A stretch of DNA of 64,000 bases from Paenibacillus macquariensis (GCF_900156375.1 NZ_FTNK01000005.1:248001-312000), one strand, 5' to 3'; counted from the stretch's first letter, positions 10,129 through 19,977 are shown. Made by a program: numbers and translations. Notes: a model not told the origin generated them from the sequence alone.

Positions 10129-10159
10129 TTATAGATAAATTCTATAACTTTATAAAGTT
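10129..10159. promoter_or_regulatory. Two overlapping palindromes, candidate LysR operators
   Basis: TTATAGA-N5-TCTATAA (10129-10147) is a perfect inverted repeat holding the T-N11-A LysR core. AACTTTATAAAGTT (10146-10159) is a perfect 14-base palindrome sharing its left edge. Both lie 29-59 bases upstream of the lysR start and about 150 bases from pstS. Confidence 0.55.
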
Positions 10160-10300
10160 TATATGGTGATATTTATTTTTAATTTTACAAACTAACGATT
10201 TTGCAAAAATGTTCGCGAACTACAATAGATTTGTAGGTTAGCAATAGAAACTTACTACGACACGAATAATACAGAGATATTCAGGAGGAGAGAATAAACA

Positions 10301-11227
10301 ATGAAATTGAAAAAACCAGCTCTATTAATGGGTACACTAGCACTAGTGCTTGCATTATCTGCTTGCGGAAACAACGGGGAAAATAAAGGTGCGAGTAATT
10401 CGACAGATACTAATAAAGCTTTAACTGGATCACTTCTTGCAGTTGGATCAACGGCATTACAGCCATTGGTGGAGCAAGTTGGACAGAAATTTATGGCTGA
10501 TTCTAAATATGCAGGAGTTCAAGTACAAGTTCAAGGCGGCGGAAGTGGAACAGGTCTTACACAAGTGTCCGGAGGACAAGCGGATATCGGTAACTCTGAC
10601 GTGTTTGCAGAAGAGAAATTGAAAGATGCAGATGCTGACAAAGCAAAAGAGCTTATTGATCATCAAGTAGCAGTCGTTGCGATGTCCATTGTGTCCAATA
10701 AAGATACAGGCGTAGATACATTAACGAAGCAACAGATGGTAGACATTTTCACTGGTAAAGTAACGAACTGGAATGAAGTTGGCGGTATTGATGAGAAGAT
10801 TGTTATCGTAAACCGTCCAAGCAGCTCAGGAACACGTAGTACTTTTGAGAAATATGCATTAGGTACGAAGGTTGAAGATTTGTCAGGTGCTATTCTAGAA
10901 GAATCATCAGGTACGGTTAGAAAAATTGTTGGAGAAACACCAGGTGCTATTGGTTATCTTGCCTTCTCTTACCTAGATGATTCCATTAAATCAATCAAGT
11001 ACGATGGTGTTGAAGCGAAAGTGGAAAATGTAGTGACTGGGGAATATCCAGTATGGGCTTATGAGCATATGTACACTAAAGGTGAGCCAAATGAAGTTGT
11101 AAAAGCATTCTTGGATTACATGGTTTCGGATGAAGTTCAAAATGGCGATGTCGTTGAACTAGGATATATTCCAGCATCCCAAATGCAAGTTACTCGTGAC
11201 GTAGACGGAAATGTAACAAAGAAATAA
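10301..11227 (+). CDS. pstS: Phosphate ABC transporter, phosphate-binding lipoprotein
   Basis: A 308-residue lipoprotein that captures phosphate outside the membrane for PstCAB. A short basic start and hydrophobic core lead to lipobox LSAC, with lipidated Cys at 22. Phosphate-loop signatures are visible: GSTALQPL, QGGGSGTGL and NRPSSSGTRSTF. The ribosome binding site is AGGAGGAGAG. It is first in pstS-pstC-pstA-pstB. No clear tandem PhoP box is visible upstream, only a single TTTACA near 10184. A hairpin between pstS and pstC would raise the amount of binding protein relative to the permease. Confidence 0.95.
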   Translation: MKLKKPALLMGTLALVLALSACGNNGENKGASNSTDTNKALTGSLLAVGSTALQPLVEQVGQKFMADSKYAGVQVQVQGGGSGTGLTQVSGGQADIGNSDVFAEEKLKDADADKAKELIDHQVAVVAMSIVSNKDTGVDTLTKQQMVDIFTGKVTNWNEVGGIDEKIVIVNRPSSSGTRSTFEKYALGTKVEDLSGAILEESSGTVRKIVGETPGAIGYLAFSYLDDSIKSIKYDGVEAKVENVVTGEYPVWAYEHMYTKGEPNEVVKAFLDYMVSDEVQNGDVVELGYIPASQMQVTRDVDGNVTKK

Positions 11228-11261
11228 TTGAATCATAAAGAGTTATGACCACCAAATACTC

Positions 11262-11296
11262 AAAAAAGAGGCGGATTCATCTGCCTCTATTTTCAC
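11262..11296 (+). terminator. Attenuating hairpin between pstS and pstC
   Basis: A 9-bp stem (AGAGGCGGA with TCTGCCTCT, one wobble pair) has a TTCA loop. It is followed only by ATTTTC, a weak U-tract. It would stop part of the transcripts after pstS. Confidence 0.6.
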
Positions 11297-11316
11297 TTTA
11301 AGAAAGTAGGACAATT

Positions 11317-12222
11317 ATGAAATCAAATAATGGATCGCCTGTCCTCATCAAGAAGCATCATTTGGAAGATTGGATTGGACGAATTTATACAACCTTTTGT
11401 GTATCTCTCTTAGTGATTGTTATCGTTTCTATGATGTATTTCGTAGCATCCAAGGGACTTACAACCTTTATTAAAGATGGCGTTAATGTGGGTGATTTCT
11501 TATTTGGTACGAAGTGGGATCCCAATGGGGATAATCCTGTATTTGGGGCACTTCCGTTTATTGCGGGTTCCTTTGCTACGTCACTATTAGCTGCGCTCAT
11601 TGCAAGTCCATTAAGCATATGTGCTGCGCTTTTCATGAACGAAATCGTACCATCTTGGGGAAAGAGACTTTTGCAACCTGTTATTGAACTATTAGCAGGA
11701 ATTCCTTCGGTCGTGTATGGTTTCGTGGGATTAAGCGTTATTGTACCGCTATTTCGTGATGTATTTCCTGGTCAAGGAATCGGGATTGCAGCAGGTTCGC
11801 TCGTACTTTCGGTTATGATTCTTCCGACGATCACGAGTATTGCAAGTGATGCACTTAGTTCACTTCCTAAAGGGTTGAAGGAGTCTTCTTATGCGTTAGG
11901 AGCTACAAGATGGCAGACGATCTATAGCGTGATTCTACCAACGGTTATGCCTTCCTTACTGACTGGGGTAGTCCTCGGAATGGCGCGTGCATTTGGTGAG
12001 GCGTTAGCCGTTCAAATGGTTATAGGTAATGCGCCACATATACCTCATTCCTTATTTGAATCAGCGTCCACACTAACGAGTGTCATTACGTTGAATATGG
12101 GGAATACGGTTATGGGATCTGTCCAAAATAATGCACTATGGAGCATGGCTCTTGCACTGATGGTCATGACATTTATATTCGTTATTGTTGTTAGGCTCTT
12201 GGAAAGGAGACATCGGTTATGA
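11317..12222 (+). CDS. pstC: Phosphate ABC transporter permease PstC
   Basis: A 301-residue membrane protein with about six transmembrane helices, one of the two channel subunits of the phosphate importer. The family loop that docks PstB is seen in DALSSLPKGLKESSYALGAT (about 187-206). Its last four bases overlap pstA (ATGA), indicating translational coupling. It follows the attenuating hairpin after pstS. Confidence 0.94.
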   Translation: MKSNNGSPVLIKKHHLEDWIGRIYTTFCVSLLVIVIVSMMYFVASKGLTTFIKDGVNVGDFLFGTKWDPNGDNPVFGALPFIAGSFATSLLAALIASPLSICAALFMNEIVPSWGKRLLQPVIELLAGIPSVVYGFVGLSVIVPLFRDVFPGQGIGIAAGSLVLSVMILPTITSIASDALSSLPKGLKESSYALGATRWQTIYSVILPTVMPSLLTGVVLGMARAFGEALAVQMVIGNAPHIPHSLFESASTLTSVITLNMGNTVMGSVQNNALWSMALALMVMTFIFVIVVRLLERRHRL

Positions 12223-13115
12223 AACCAAGAACAGCTGATAAAATAGCTACAGGTGTCATTGTTACATTTTCCTCGATTATTGTTGCCGTATTATTGGGAT
12301 TGTTAGGATTTATCCTATTCCGGGGACTGAGTCATATTAGCTGGTCCTTCCTAACTTCTGTTCCGCAGACGATCAGAGCGGGTGGTGGTATCGGACCACA
12401 ATTATTTAACTCACTTTTCTTACTCGTTCTAACACTCATTATTACGATTCCGTTGGGTCTAGGTGCGGGTATTTATATGGCGGAATATGCGAAGCCAGGT
12501 AAGATTACAAGTAGTATTCGTCTCGTGGTTGAAGTACTTTCTTCGTTTCCATCGATTGTCGTTGGTTTGTTCGGGTTATTACTTATCGTTAATACATTTG
12601 GTTTCGGATTCTCACTATTCTCAGGTGCACTTGTGCTGACGATTTTCAATCTTCCACTTATGGTACGTGTAACCGAACAAGCTTTCCGAGGTGTTCCGAA
12701 GGAGCAGAAAGAGGCAGGTCTTGCCTTGGGTCTATCCAAATGGAAAATTATCGTTTCTATCCTCTTGCCAGTCGCTATACCTAATCTTGTGACAGGAACC
12801 GTCCTTGCTGCGGGTAGAGTATTCGGGGAAGCAGCAGCACTTCTATTCACAGCTGGAATGTCCACACCAAGACTAGACTTCACGAATTGGAATCCACTAA
12901 GTCCTACATCACCGATTAATCCATTCCGTCCAGCCGAAACATTGGCCGTTCATATTTGGAAAATTAATAGTGAAGGTCTTGCACCAGATGCCATGGCGAT
13001 TGCAGCAGGGGCTTCAGCGGTGTTGGTTATCCTCGTACTAATATTTAATTTAACTGCTAGATGGCTAGGAAGAGTGTTATATCAAGCTTTTACTGCATCT
13101 AAAGTGATAAAATAG
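12219..13115 (+). CDS. pstA: Phosphate ABC transporter permease PstA
   Basis: A 298-residue partner of PstC with about six transmembrane helices. The ATPase-docking loop appears as FRGVPKEQKEAGLALGLSK. The gene overlaps pstC by four bases and ends ten bases before pstB, so the three genes are clearly one operon. The C-terminal half contains a Pro-rich outside loop (NPLSPTSPINPFRP), as is usual for PstA. Confidence 0.94.
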   Translation: MKPRTADKIATGVIVTFSSIIVAVLLGLLGFILFRGLSHISWSFLTSVPQTIRAGGGIGPQLFNSLFLLVLTLIITIPLGLGAGIYMAEYAKPGKITSSIRLVVEVLSSFPSIVVGLFGLLLIVNTFGFGFSLFSGALVLTIFNLPLMVRVTEQAFRGVPKEQKEAGLALGLSKWKIIVSILLPVAIPNLVTGTVLAAGRVFGEAAALLFTAGMSTPRLDFTNWNPLSPTSPINPFRPAETLAVHIWKINSEGLAPDAMAIAAGASAVLVILVLIFNLTARWLGRVLYQAFTASKVIK

Positions 13116-13125
13116 GGGGACTTAA

Positions 13126-13884
13126 ATGATGCAAACAACCTTTCGAACCGAGAACCTAAGTGTTTTTTACGGAAAATATGAAGCGGTAAAGGGTATAGAT
13201 ATGAATTTTCCGGAACAAAGCGTAACGGCTTTGATTGGTCCTTCCGGTTGTGGGAAATCCACATTTCTACGTTCATTAAACCGCATGAATGATGATATTG
13301 CAGGATCCAGAATCACCGGGAAAATATGGATTGATGGAGAAGACATCAATGCACCAGGAACCGATGTGATTGAATTAAGACAAAAGATCGGGATGGTATG
13401 GCAACGTCCGAATCCTTTTTATAAATCAATTTATGATAATATCGCTTTTGGACCGAAATATCATGGCATCAAGGATAGACGGAAATTAGATGAGATCGTT
13501 GAAAGTAGCTTACGGAAAGCAGCATTGTGGGATGAAGTAAAGGATCGTTTGAAGCAATCCGCATTATCATTATCCGGAGGCCAACAGCAAAGGCTGTGTA
13601 TCGCGCGTGCGTTGTCAGTCAATCCACGTATTCTGTTGCTGGATGAACCAGCTTCAGCACTTGATCCTGTATCCACAGCGAAAGTTGAAGAATTAATCAT
13701 AGATTTGAAGAAAGAATTAAGTATCGTGATTGTTACACATAACATGCAGCAGGCTGCAAGAATATCTGATTATACAGCTTATTTCTATTTAGGAAGTGTT
13801 GTGGAACATGATAAGACAGATATCATTTTCACCAATCCTACGAATACAAATACACAAGAATATATATCAGGTCGGTTTGGATGA
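13126..13884 (+). CDS. pstB: Phosphate ABC transporter ATP-binding protein
   Basis: The 252-residue ATPase powers phosphate import. It has Walker A GPSGCGKS, signature LSGGQQQR, Walker [14 protein letters not shown] and the H-loop His in VTHNM. The start is the first of two ATGs after a GGGGGA site. A strong terminator follows, and no phoU gene lies next to it, although phoU commonly closes pst operons. Confidence 0.95.
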   Translation: MMQTTFRTENLSVFYGKYEAVKGIDMNFPEQSVTALIGPSGCGKSTFLRSLNRMNDDIAGSRITGKIWIDGEDINAPGTDVIELRQKIGMVWQRPNPFYKSIYDNIAFGPKYHGIKDRRKLDEIVESSLRKAALWDEVKDRLKQSALSLSGGQQQRLCIARALSVNPRILLLDEPASALDPVSTAKVEELIIDLKKELSIVIVTHNMQQAARISDYTAYFYLGSVVEHDKTDIIFTNPTNTNTQEYISGRFG

Positions 13885-13898
13885 TGCTGCTGCATATA

Positions 13899-13940
13899 CA
13901 AAAGAGACGAAAACCTTCACGGAGGATTTCGTCTCTTTTG
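13899..13940 (+). terminator. Intrinsic terminator of the pst operon
   Basis: AAAAGAGACGAAA pairs with TTTCGTCTCTTTT over a 14-base loop. Confidence 0.85.
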
Positions 13941-13997
13941 TTATGATTTGATAATAGGTTTGTTTAACTTCAGTTTACATAGGAGTATTATTATTGT

Positions 13998-14046
13998 CTT
14001 ACGGCAGGAAAGGTCTTTTAGACTTTTGTACACACACAACCGTAAG
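13998..14046 (+). other. Hairpin in the leader of the ABC exporter gene
   Basis: CTTACGG (13998) and CCGTAAG (14040) are a perfect 7-bp inverted repeat. A shorter AAAGGTC/GACTTT stem lies between them. The 3' arm ends a few bases before the AAAAGGGG ribosome binding site, so folding could mask or expose it. Function unknown. Confidence 0.4.
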
Positions 14047-14061
14047 AAAAGGGGAACATCC

Positions 14062-15882
14062 ATGAATCGAAATAAATCTAACCGTCAAGGAAGTAAGGCA
14101 AGCAAGCCGTTCTTGACGCTATTGAAAGAAACAAAGCCTTCATATGGGTTGCTTGCTATAGCTATTGCTCTTAGCATCATATCTACACTGGTAGGATTGG
14201 TTATTCCATTGTTCACCAAGACGTTAGTAGATGGATTCTCGCTAGCTTCTGTTAGCAAAATGCAGGTTGCTGCGATAGCGGGTGCTTTTATTGCGCAGAC
14301 GATCGCCGGAGGCGTCTCTATTTATATACTCAACTATGTTGGGCAAAAGATGGTTGCATCTCTGCGAGAACGACTATGGCGCAAGTTCTTAGTTCTACCT
14401 GTGTCCTACTACAACGATGCTCGTACTGGTGAGAGTGTAAGTCGTATGACGAACGACACTGGAGTGATCAAGACGCTGGTATCGGAGCACATTGCAAGCC
14501 TTTTTACCGGTGTGATCTCTATTGTGGGTTCGATCTCCGTCTTGCTCTATTTGAATTGGAAAATGACGTTGGTACTGTTCACCGTACTTCCACTTTCTGC
14601 ACTCATTCTTGTGCCACTAGGGCGCCAGATGTACAAAATATCCAAGGGTATGCAAGACGAAACGGCTTCATTTACAGCTACATTAAGCGGAGTACTGTCG
14701 GAAATTCGACTGGTTAAATCCTCCGGGGCAGAAGAGAAAGAATATAAGGCCGGAAAAGCTGGTATTATGAATTTGTTATCTTTCGGAATCCGTGAAGGTA
14801 AGATTAATGCCATGATTAACCCACTTGTCTCATTCGTTCTTATGATGCTGCTTGTAGTCATTATCGGCTATGGGGGTATGCAGGTATCGTCGGGTGCTTT
14901 GACAGCTGGAGAATTGGTTGCTTTTATTTTATATTTAATTAATATTGTGATGCCTCTTACGCAACTGACGACATTCTTTACGCAAATTCAAAAAGCGAAG
15001 GGTGCTTCAGAACGTATGATTGAAACACTGGCAGCAGAAGAGGAAATGTACGAAGGGGAAGAGATTATAAATGGTTCAGAGACTGCTATTCGTGTGGAAG
15101 GCGTCTCATTTGGATATAAGACGGGTGAGAATATATTAAATAATGTGAGCTTTCAGATGTTGCCTGGTGAGGTTACTGCGATCGTTGGACCGAGCGGAGG
15201 CGGGAAGACGACTTTATTCTCCCTTCTAGAACGATTCTATGTCCCTTTTTCAGGTGTGATCAAATTTGGGGATAATCCAGTCTCAGACTTCTCTCTCTCA
15301 TCTTGGCGTCGTCAAATCGGCTATGTATCCCAAGAAAGTCCGTTACTAGCGGGAACAATTGCTGAGAATTTAGGGTATGGGCTTGATCGGGAAATTAGCA
15401 AGGATGAAATGATTAACGCTGCAAGAATGGCATATGCCGACGGTTTTATTGAAGAATTACCAGACGGATATAATACCGATGTGGGCGAACGTGGCGTGAA
15501 GCTGTCTGGTGGACAGCGGCAGCGGATAGCGATTGCTAGAGCATTGTTGCGCAATCCCTCCATATTAATGCTGGATGAAGCTACCTCCAGTCTGGATAGT
15601 CAGTCGGAGGCCGTTGTACAAAGGGCACTCTCCAATCTGATGAAGGGACGAACAACAGTTGTTATTGCACATCGGCTGTCTACGGTTGTGAATGCCGACC
15701 AGATTATTTTTATGGAGAAAGGCAGGATTACCGGAACAGGAAGACATGAAGAGCTGCTTCAGAACCATGAGCTTTATCGACAATTTGCTACTCAGCAGTT
15801 ACAAATGCTAGCACCAGAAGAGCGTACTAGTATTGATGAGGAGGAAAGACAGGAATATGCCAAAAATATTAGTGGTGGATGA
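14062..15882 (+). CDS. ABC exporter, fused membrane and ATPase domains (BmrA/LmrA type)
   Basis: A 606-residue half-transporter, expected to dimerise and export drugs, peptides or lipids. The six-helix membrane domain covers about 20-320. The ATPase domain has Walker [10 protein letters not shown], signature KLSGGQRQR, Walker [14 protein letters not shown] and the H-loop His in VIAHRLST. The ATG at 14062 is chosen because it follows AAAAGGGGA; an upstream in-frame extension lacks a ribosome binding site and family similarity. Its 3' end overlaps the response-regulator start by 26 bases, so transport and sensing are one operon. The substrate is unknown. Confidence 0.9.
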   Translation: MNRNKSNRQGSKASKPFLTLLKETKPSYGLLAIAIALSIISTLVGLVIPLFTKTLVDGFSLASVSKMQVAAIAGAFIAQTIAGGVSIYILNYVGQKMVASLRERLWRKFLVLPVSYYNDARTGESVSRMTNDTGVIKTLVSEHIASLFTGVISIVGSISVLLYLNWKMTLVLFTVLPLSALILVPLGRQMYKISKGMQDETASFTATLSGVLSEIRLVKSSGAEEKEYKAGKAGIMNLLSFGIREGKINAMINPLVSFVLMMLLVVIIGYGGMQVSSGALTAGELVAFILYLINIVMPLTQLTTFFTQIQKAKGASERMIETLAAEEEMYEGEEIINGSETAIRVEGVSFGYKTGENILNNVSFQMLPGEVTAIVGPSGGGKTTLFSLLERFYVPFSGVIKFGDNPVSDFSLSSWRRQIGYVSQESPLLAGTIAENLGYGLDREISKDEMINAARMAYADGFIEELPDGYNTDVGERGVKLSGGQRQRIAIARALLRNPSILMLDEATSSLDSQSEAVVQRALSNLMKGRTTVVIAHRLSTVVNADQIIFMEKGRITGTGRHEELLQNHELYRQFATQQLQMLAPEERTSIDEEERQEYAKNISGG

Positions 15883-16537
15883 TGACCCACATATCCGCGA
15901 ATTAGTGGAAGTGTTTCTGAGAGCTGAGGGGATGGATGAGGTATATGGCGCGTGCGATGGAATAGAGGCTATCCAACTTCTTGAAAGCACTTCTGTAGAT
16001 ATGATTATCCTTGATGTCATGATGCCGAATATGGACGGGTGGGAGTTGTGCCGTCAGCTACGGCAGACCTACGATTTTCCGATTCTTATGCTGACGGCCA
16101 AAGGGGAAACGTCTCAGATTGTGAAAGGTTTTGAGCTTGGTACGGATGATTATCTCGTGAAACCATTTGAGCCAATGGTGCTTATAGCGAGGGTTAAGGC
16201 GCTGTTGAAACGCTTTCAGATCTCTGCTGCACAAAGAGTAACCATTGGCCGTTTACAGATGAATCGCAAGACGTATGAGGTGTTCACTGGGCATGAAGAT
16301 ATCAGCCTACCTCTTAAGGAATTTGAACTTCTATTCAAGCTGGGTAGTTACCCAGGGCAGACATTGGCGAGGGATAGACTAATTGAAGATATCTGGGGCT
16401 ATGATTATATGGGCAATGAACGTACGTTGGATGTACATATTAATCGATTACGTGAACGGTTTCCCCAAGATAAATATGGGTTTTCCATTCGTACAATCCG
16501 AGGGCTGGGTTATCGGTTGGAAGGAGATATAGGATGA
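15857..16537 (+). CDS. OmpR-family response regulator
   Basis: A 226-residue protein with a receiver domain (acidic pair D8-D9, phospho-acceptor D53 in [11 protein letters not shown], Lys in LVKPFEP) and a winged-helix DNA-binding domain ending [11 protein letters not shown]. The ATG at 15857 is preferred because GAGGAGGAAAG lies nine bases upstream, inside the exporter gene. It overlaps the kinase gene by four bases. The DNA-binding half resembles HssR-type regulators. It probably controls the exporter, by operon logic. Confidence 0.92.
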   Translation: MPKILVVDDDPHIRELVEVFLRAEGMDEVYGACDGIEAIQLLESTSVDMIILDVMMPNMDGWELCRQLRQTYDFPILMLTAKGETSQIVKGFELGTDDYLVKPFEPMVLIARVKALLKRFQISAAQRVTIGRLQMNRKTYEVFTGHEDISLPLKEFELLFKLGSYPGQTLARDRLIEDIWGYDYMGNERTLDVHINRLRERFPQDKYGFSIRTIRGLGYRLEGDIG

Positions 16538-17643
16538 TAAGGAGATTTAAGCAGATAGCTCAAATTATTTTGAAATTATGCTTGCTCATTACCGTTATTA
16601 TTGCTTCATGGACGGGGGCATATTTTGCATCTAAGCTTATATTCCGAATCCTGGGTACGCCTTCATCGGTTTTTGTAGCACAAATGATCAGTATGTTACT
16701 CCAATTTTTATTTATTTTCTGTATTATGGCAGTGATCGGATTTTTCATGCGCGGACAAGAGAGAGCCTTCTATAATCCGATCATTATGGCGATAAGGAAA
16801 ATTTCTCAAGGAGATTTCAAGGTCGTATTAGAAAATGATAGTCGTTATAGGCAGTTTGGGGGAATCGTTGAAGGAATTAATGAAATGGCCAGTGAGCTTA
16901 ATCAAATGGAGACGATGCGGCAGGACTTCATCTCCAATGTATCGCACGAGATTCAGTCTCCGCTGACTTCGATACGCGGGTTTGCACGCGCGTTACAAAG
17001 TGATACGCTGAGCCTAGATAGTAGAAGGCATTATCTTGATATTATTGAATCGGAAAGTACCCGTCTTTCTGGGCTTAGCGATAATCTGTTGAAGCTGTCT
17101 GCACTAGAATCGGGCAGCTTACCGTTCGAGGTTAAAGCTTATCGTTTGGATAAGCAGCTCAGGGAGATGGTTCTGGCCTCTGAACCGCAATGGCTAGGGA
17201 AGAATATTGAGGTTGAGGCTGAGCTCGAGGAGATTTCTATTCATGCAGTAGAGGATCTGATGAGTCAGGTGTGGACCAATTTATTGCATAACAGCATTAA
17301 GTTTACCCCGCAGGGCGGGTTTATTCATATCCGTCTCCAGATCATTGATGAGAGCATTGAGGTGGAGATCAAGGATAGTGGCATAGGGATGACGGAAGAG
17401 GAATTACCACTTGTCTTTGATCGTTTCTATAAGGCGGATAAATCCAGAAGTTCCAGTGGTGGTGGAAGTGGGTTAGGTCTATCATTAGTGAAAAAGATTG
17501 TCGAAATCCATGACGGAAGCATAACTGTAAATAGTCGTTCACGCGAAGGAACATCTTTCGTGGTGCGTCTGCCTTTGAAGAGGGGCGAACTTGGAGTAAA
17601 AGGTAAAGAGAATGGAAATGCCAAAGAGCAGGTTCAAGGTTAA
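16534..17643 (+). CDS. Sensor histidine kinase with minimal extracytoplasmic loop
   Basis: A 369-residue kinase with two transmembrane helices (about 11-36 and 47-72) joined by only about ten residues. A HAMP-like region and HisKA domain follow, with the phospho-accepting His at 138 (NVSHEIQSPLTS), then an ATPase domain with N box (NLLHNSIKFTP), DSGIGM and a GSGLGLS lid. The absent sensor domain resembles intramembrane-sensing kinases that monitor an ABC transporter or membrane stress. It is coupled by ATGA to the regulator gene. A terminator overlaps its stop codon. Confidence 0.9.
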   Translation: MIRRFKQIAQIILKLCLLITVIIASWTGAYFASKLIFRILGTPSSVFVAQMISMLLQFLFIFCIMAVIGFFMRGQERAFYNPIIMAIRKISQGDFKVVLENDSRYRQFGGIVEGINEMASELNQMETMRQDFISNVSHEIQSPLTSIRGFARALQSDTLSLDSRRHYLDIIESESTRLSGLSDNLLKLSALESGSLPFEVKAYRLDKQLREMVLASEPQWLGKNIEVEAELEEISIHAVEDLMSQVWTNLLHNSIKFTPQGGFIHIRLQIIDESIEVEIKDSGIGMTEEELPLVFDRFYKADKSRSSSGGGSGLGLSLVKKIVEIHDGSITVNSRSREGTSFVVRLPLKRGELGVKGKENGNAKEQVQG

Positions 17644-17668
17644 ATATCCCTTGGCCTGCTCTTTTTAT
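17623..17668 (+). terminator. Intrinsic terminator overlapping the kinase stop codon
   Basis: AAAGAGCAGG and CCTGCTCTTT form the stem, with an inner CAAGG/CCTTG pairing, followed by a T run. The kinase TAA sits in the loop. Confidence 0.75.
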
Positions 17669-17685
17669 ACCTAATCATTAGTATT

Positions 17686-19071
17686 TTAATTTACAGTCGC
17701 AACGTTATTCGCGTCAGATTCCACAGTCTCGTGTTGAATAAGTCCATGCTTTTCCCAAGCTCTACTCTTCCAACGGAAGAACATTATGATGGCTCGTAGC
17801 CATTCATCGCAAGCAATGGCGATCCACACACCGGCAAGGCCTAGATGAAGTTGGAATACTAACACATAACCGAGCGGTAAGCTCATACATACCATCGATA
17901 TCAGGCCCATATACACGGGAAACTTAGCATCGCCAGATGCACGTAATGAGTTGATGATGACCAGATTAGTCGTTCTCCCGGTCTCGAGGAATATACTGAG
18001 CAGAATCACTTGGGCGCCCATCATGATAATACTCTCGTTATTCGTAAAGAGACCAAATAGTGGTACTCGGAAGAAGATGATTATCCCATCGATAATGACA
18101 GTGACGAGAAGCGCCCATTTCACACTTGTAAATACACGCCTATAGGCTTCATCTGTACGCTTAGCACCAACGAGGTGCCCAACGATAATGGAGGTCCCCA
18201 TAGACACGGCCAAACTGAATAAATAGATATAACTGGAGATATTAACTGCATACTGGCGGGTAGCCATCGCTTCAGCACCCAAATAGGTAACATAAAGTGT
18301 GAATACGAGCTGGCAGGACTGATAGGTAATTTGTTCAAAACCGGACGGGATGCCAATTTTGAGTATTTTTTGGACATGTTGTTTGGACAGATGAATGTAG
18401 TAGGACCACTTTACACGCACATCCATAATTTTATTAAGCAGTAGAAAGAATAAGATAAGGCAGATTAACCGACTAAGTACTGTTGAAATAGCCGCACCTT
18501 GGACGCCTAACGCAGGAAAGCCAAAGTGACCAAAGATTAAAGCATAATTTCCTACGACATGAATGAGGTTCATCAGCAATGAGACGATCATCGTCTGTTT
18601 AGTAAAGCCGTGTGTGCGGATAGTTGCTGCCAATGCATTTATTAATGCCTGTAAGAAAATAAAACCTCCGACGATGTTCAGATACGATTGTGCATAAAGG
18701 TAAATATCACCTTGCACATTTAGCGCAGACAATAAACTTCCACCAAAGAGTAGTAGAAAGGCACTTAGAATAAAACCAATTAACAGATTGAGTGTAATGG
18801 AATTCCCTGTTACTTGAGCAGCCTCAAGCAGCTTCCTTGATCCAAGAAATTGGGAGATCACAATCGCTGCACCATTTCCAATTACACTAAGTACCAGAAT
18901 AGCAATGGCAATGATTTGATTCGCTGCACCGACTCCAGAGACAGCATTGTCAGATACAGAACTAATCATAAACGTATCTACGCTACCCATGAGCATAAAT
19001 AAGAACAGTTCTAGAAATATCGGCCAAGTTAACTTAATAAGATTGAATTCTTGATGTTTTTTTTGGTTCAT
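17686..19071 (-). CDS. MATE-family multidrug/cation antiporter
   Basis: A 461-residue protein with about twelve transmembrane segments in two MatE halves, expected to export cationic compounds in exchange for Na+ or H+. Typical segments are MLMGSVDTFMISS near the start and GAAIVISQFLG. The ATG at 19071 follows AAGGAG; an upstream in-frame Met has no ribosome binding site. A TTAGCA-N17-TATACA promoter lies just upstream. It is of a different subtype from the MATE protein at 49952. The substrate cannot be told. Confidence 0.88.
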   Translation of the reverse strand: MNQKKHQEFNLIKLTWPIFLELFLFMLMGSVDTFMISSVSDNAVSGVGAANQIIAIAILVLSVIGNGAAIVISQFLGSRKLLEAAQVTGNSITLNLLIGFILSAFLLLFGGSLLSALNVQGDIYLYAQSYLNIVGGFIFLQALINALAATIRTHGFTKQTMIVSLLMNLIHVVGNYALIFGHFGFPALGVQGAAISTVLSRLICLILFFLLLNKIMDVRVKWSYYIHLSKQHVQKILKIGIPSGFEQITYQSCQLVFTLYVTYLGAEAMATRQYAVNISSYIYLFSLAVSMGTSIIVGHLVGAKRTDEAYRRVFTSVKWALLVTVIIDGIIIFFRVPLFGLFTNNESIIMMGAQVILLSIFLETGRTTNLVIINSLRASGDAKFPVYMGLISMVCMSLPLGYVLVFQLHLGLAGVWIAIACDEWLRAIIMFFRWKSRAWEKHGLIQHETVESDANNVATVN

Positions 19072-19089
19072 AGTACTCCTTCTTATGTA

Positions 19090-19118
19090 TGTATAATTTT
19101 GTGCTTTGAAATTGCTAA
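19090..19118 (-). promoter_or_regulatory. SigmaA-type promoter of the MATE gene
   Basis: On the minus strand TTAGCA (19118-19113) and TATACA (19095-19090) are separated by 17 bases. Confidence 0.55.
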
Positions 19119-19245
19119 ACATTGAGTAATGGTAGCATAGCTTTTACGAAAATGCAGTATTATTTGCGGAATAACGGAAAATAAATGTGTTAATCAATTT
19201 GCTGAAGCCTACAACGACACATTAGTACCTTCCAGGTAACTACCC

Positions 19246-19257
19246 CACTTTAAAGTG
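19246..19257. promoter_or_regulatory. Candidate HxlR-family operator upstream of hxlA
   Basis: CACTTTAAAGTG is a perfect 12-base palindrome. Around it GGTAACTACC on the left and CCTACTTCC on the right extend the dyad imperfectly, and TACCT-N3-AGGTA lies at 19227-19239. It is 80 bases upstream of hxlA, and a HxlR-type gene lies downstream of hxlB. Confidence 0.55.
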
Positions 19258-19337
19258 CCTACTTCCTGATTTGATTGTAAGGTTCTACAATGAGTACAAC
19301 ACCAACAATAATTTATTGATGAGGAGATTTAACTATT

Positions 19338-19970
19338 ATGAAATTGCAATTAGCATTGGATCTTGTTGATATTGCCGGAGCGATAGAGGTTGTATCGGAA
19401 GTTGCGGAATTTATAGATATCGTTGAAATTGGAACACCTATTGTTATTAATGAAGGACTACACGCGGTAAAAGCAATCAAAGATGCATTTCCATCATTGA
19501 TAGTGTTAGCTGACCTTAAAATCATGGATGCGGGTGGATATGAAGTGATGAAGGCTGTTGAAGCTGGGGCAGATATCGTAACCGTACTTGGTGTATCTGA
19601 CGATTCGACCATTAGAGGTGCAGTAGAGGAAGCTAAGAAACACAATAAAGAGATCTTGGTAGACTTGATCAACGTCAAGGATATCAAAGGTAGAGCGGCA
19701 GAAGTAGATGCGCTTGGTGTAGACTACATTTGTGTACATTCTGGGTATGATCATCAAGCGGATGGCAAGAATTCGTTCGATGATTTAAATGCAATTAAGA
19801 GCGTAGTGAAGAACGCGAAGACAGCTATTGCTGGAGGAATTAAACTAAGTACGTTACCAGAAGTTATCGCAGCGAATCCGGATCTTGTTATTGTGGGCGG
19901 GGGAATTACTGGCGAGGAAGACAGAAAAGCAGCGGCAGTAGAAATGAAACGTCTCGTAAGCCAAGTGTAA
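19338..19970 (+). CDS. hxlA: 3-hexulose-6-phosphate synthase
   Basis: This 210-residue TIM-barrel enzyme of the OMP decarboxylase-like superfamily joins formaldehyde and ribulose 5-phosphate to D-arabino-3-hexulose 6-phosphate, the first step of the ribulose monophosphate pathway. Visible signatures are the N-terminal LALD, the catalytic-lysine strand LADLKIMDAGG and phosphate-binding VGGGITG. The ribosome binding site is GAGGAG. hxlB begins seven bases after its stop. In Bacilli the pair mainly detoxifies formaldehyde. Confidence 0.94.
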   Translation: MKLQLALDLVDIAGAIEVVSEVAEFIDIVEIGTPIVINEGLHAVKAIKDAFPSLIVLADLKIMDAGGYEVMKAVEAGADIVTVLGVSDDSTIRGAVEEAKKHNKEILVDLINVKDIKGRAAEVDALGVDYICVHSGYDHQADGKNSFDDLNAIKSVVKNAKTAIAGGIKLSTLPEVIAANPDLVIVGGGITGEEDRKAAAVEMKRLVSQV

Positions 19971-19977
19971 TCTTACG

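Noticed and set aside
12473..12883. 136-residue minus-strand frame within pstA
   Set aside because: Antisense to a highly conserved permease; low-complexity Thr/Ser/Pro translation and no start signal.
15857..17643. PhoP-PhoR, given the nearby pst operon
   Set aside because: The kinase lacks the large extracellular and PAS domains of PhoR and is coupled to an ABC exporter. The pst terminator separates the loci.
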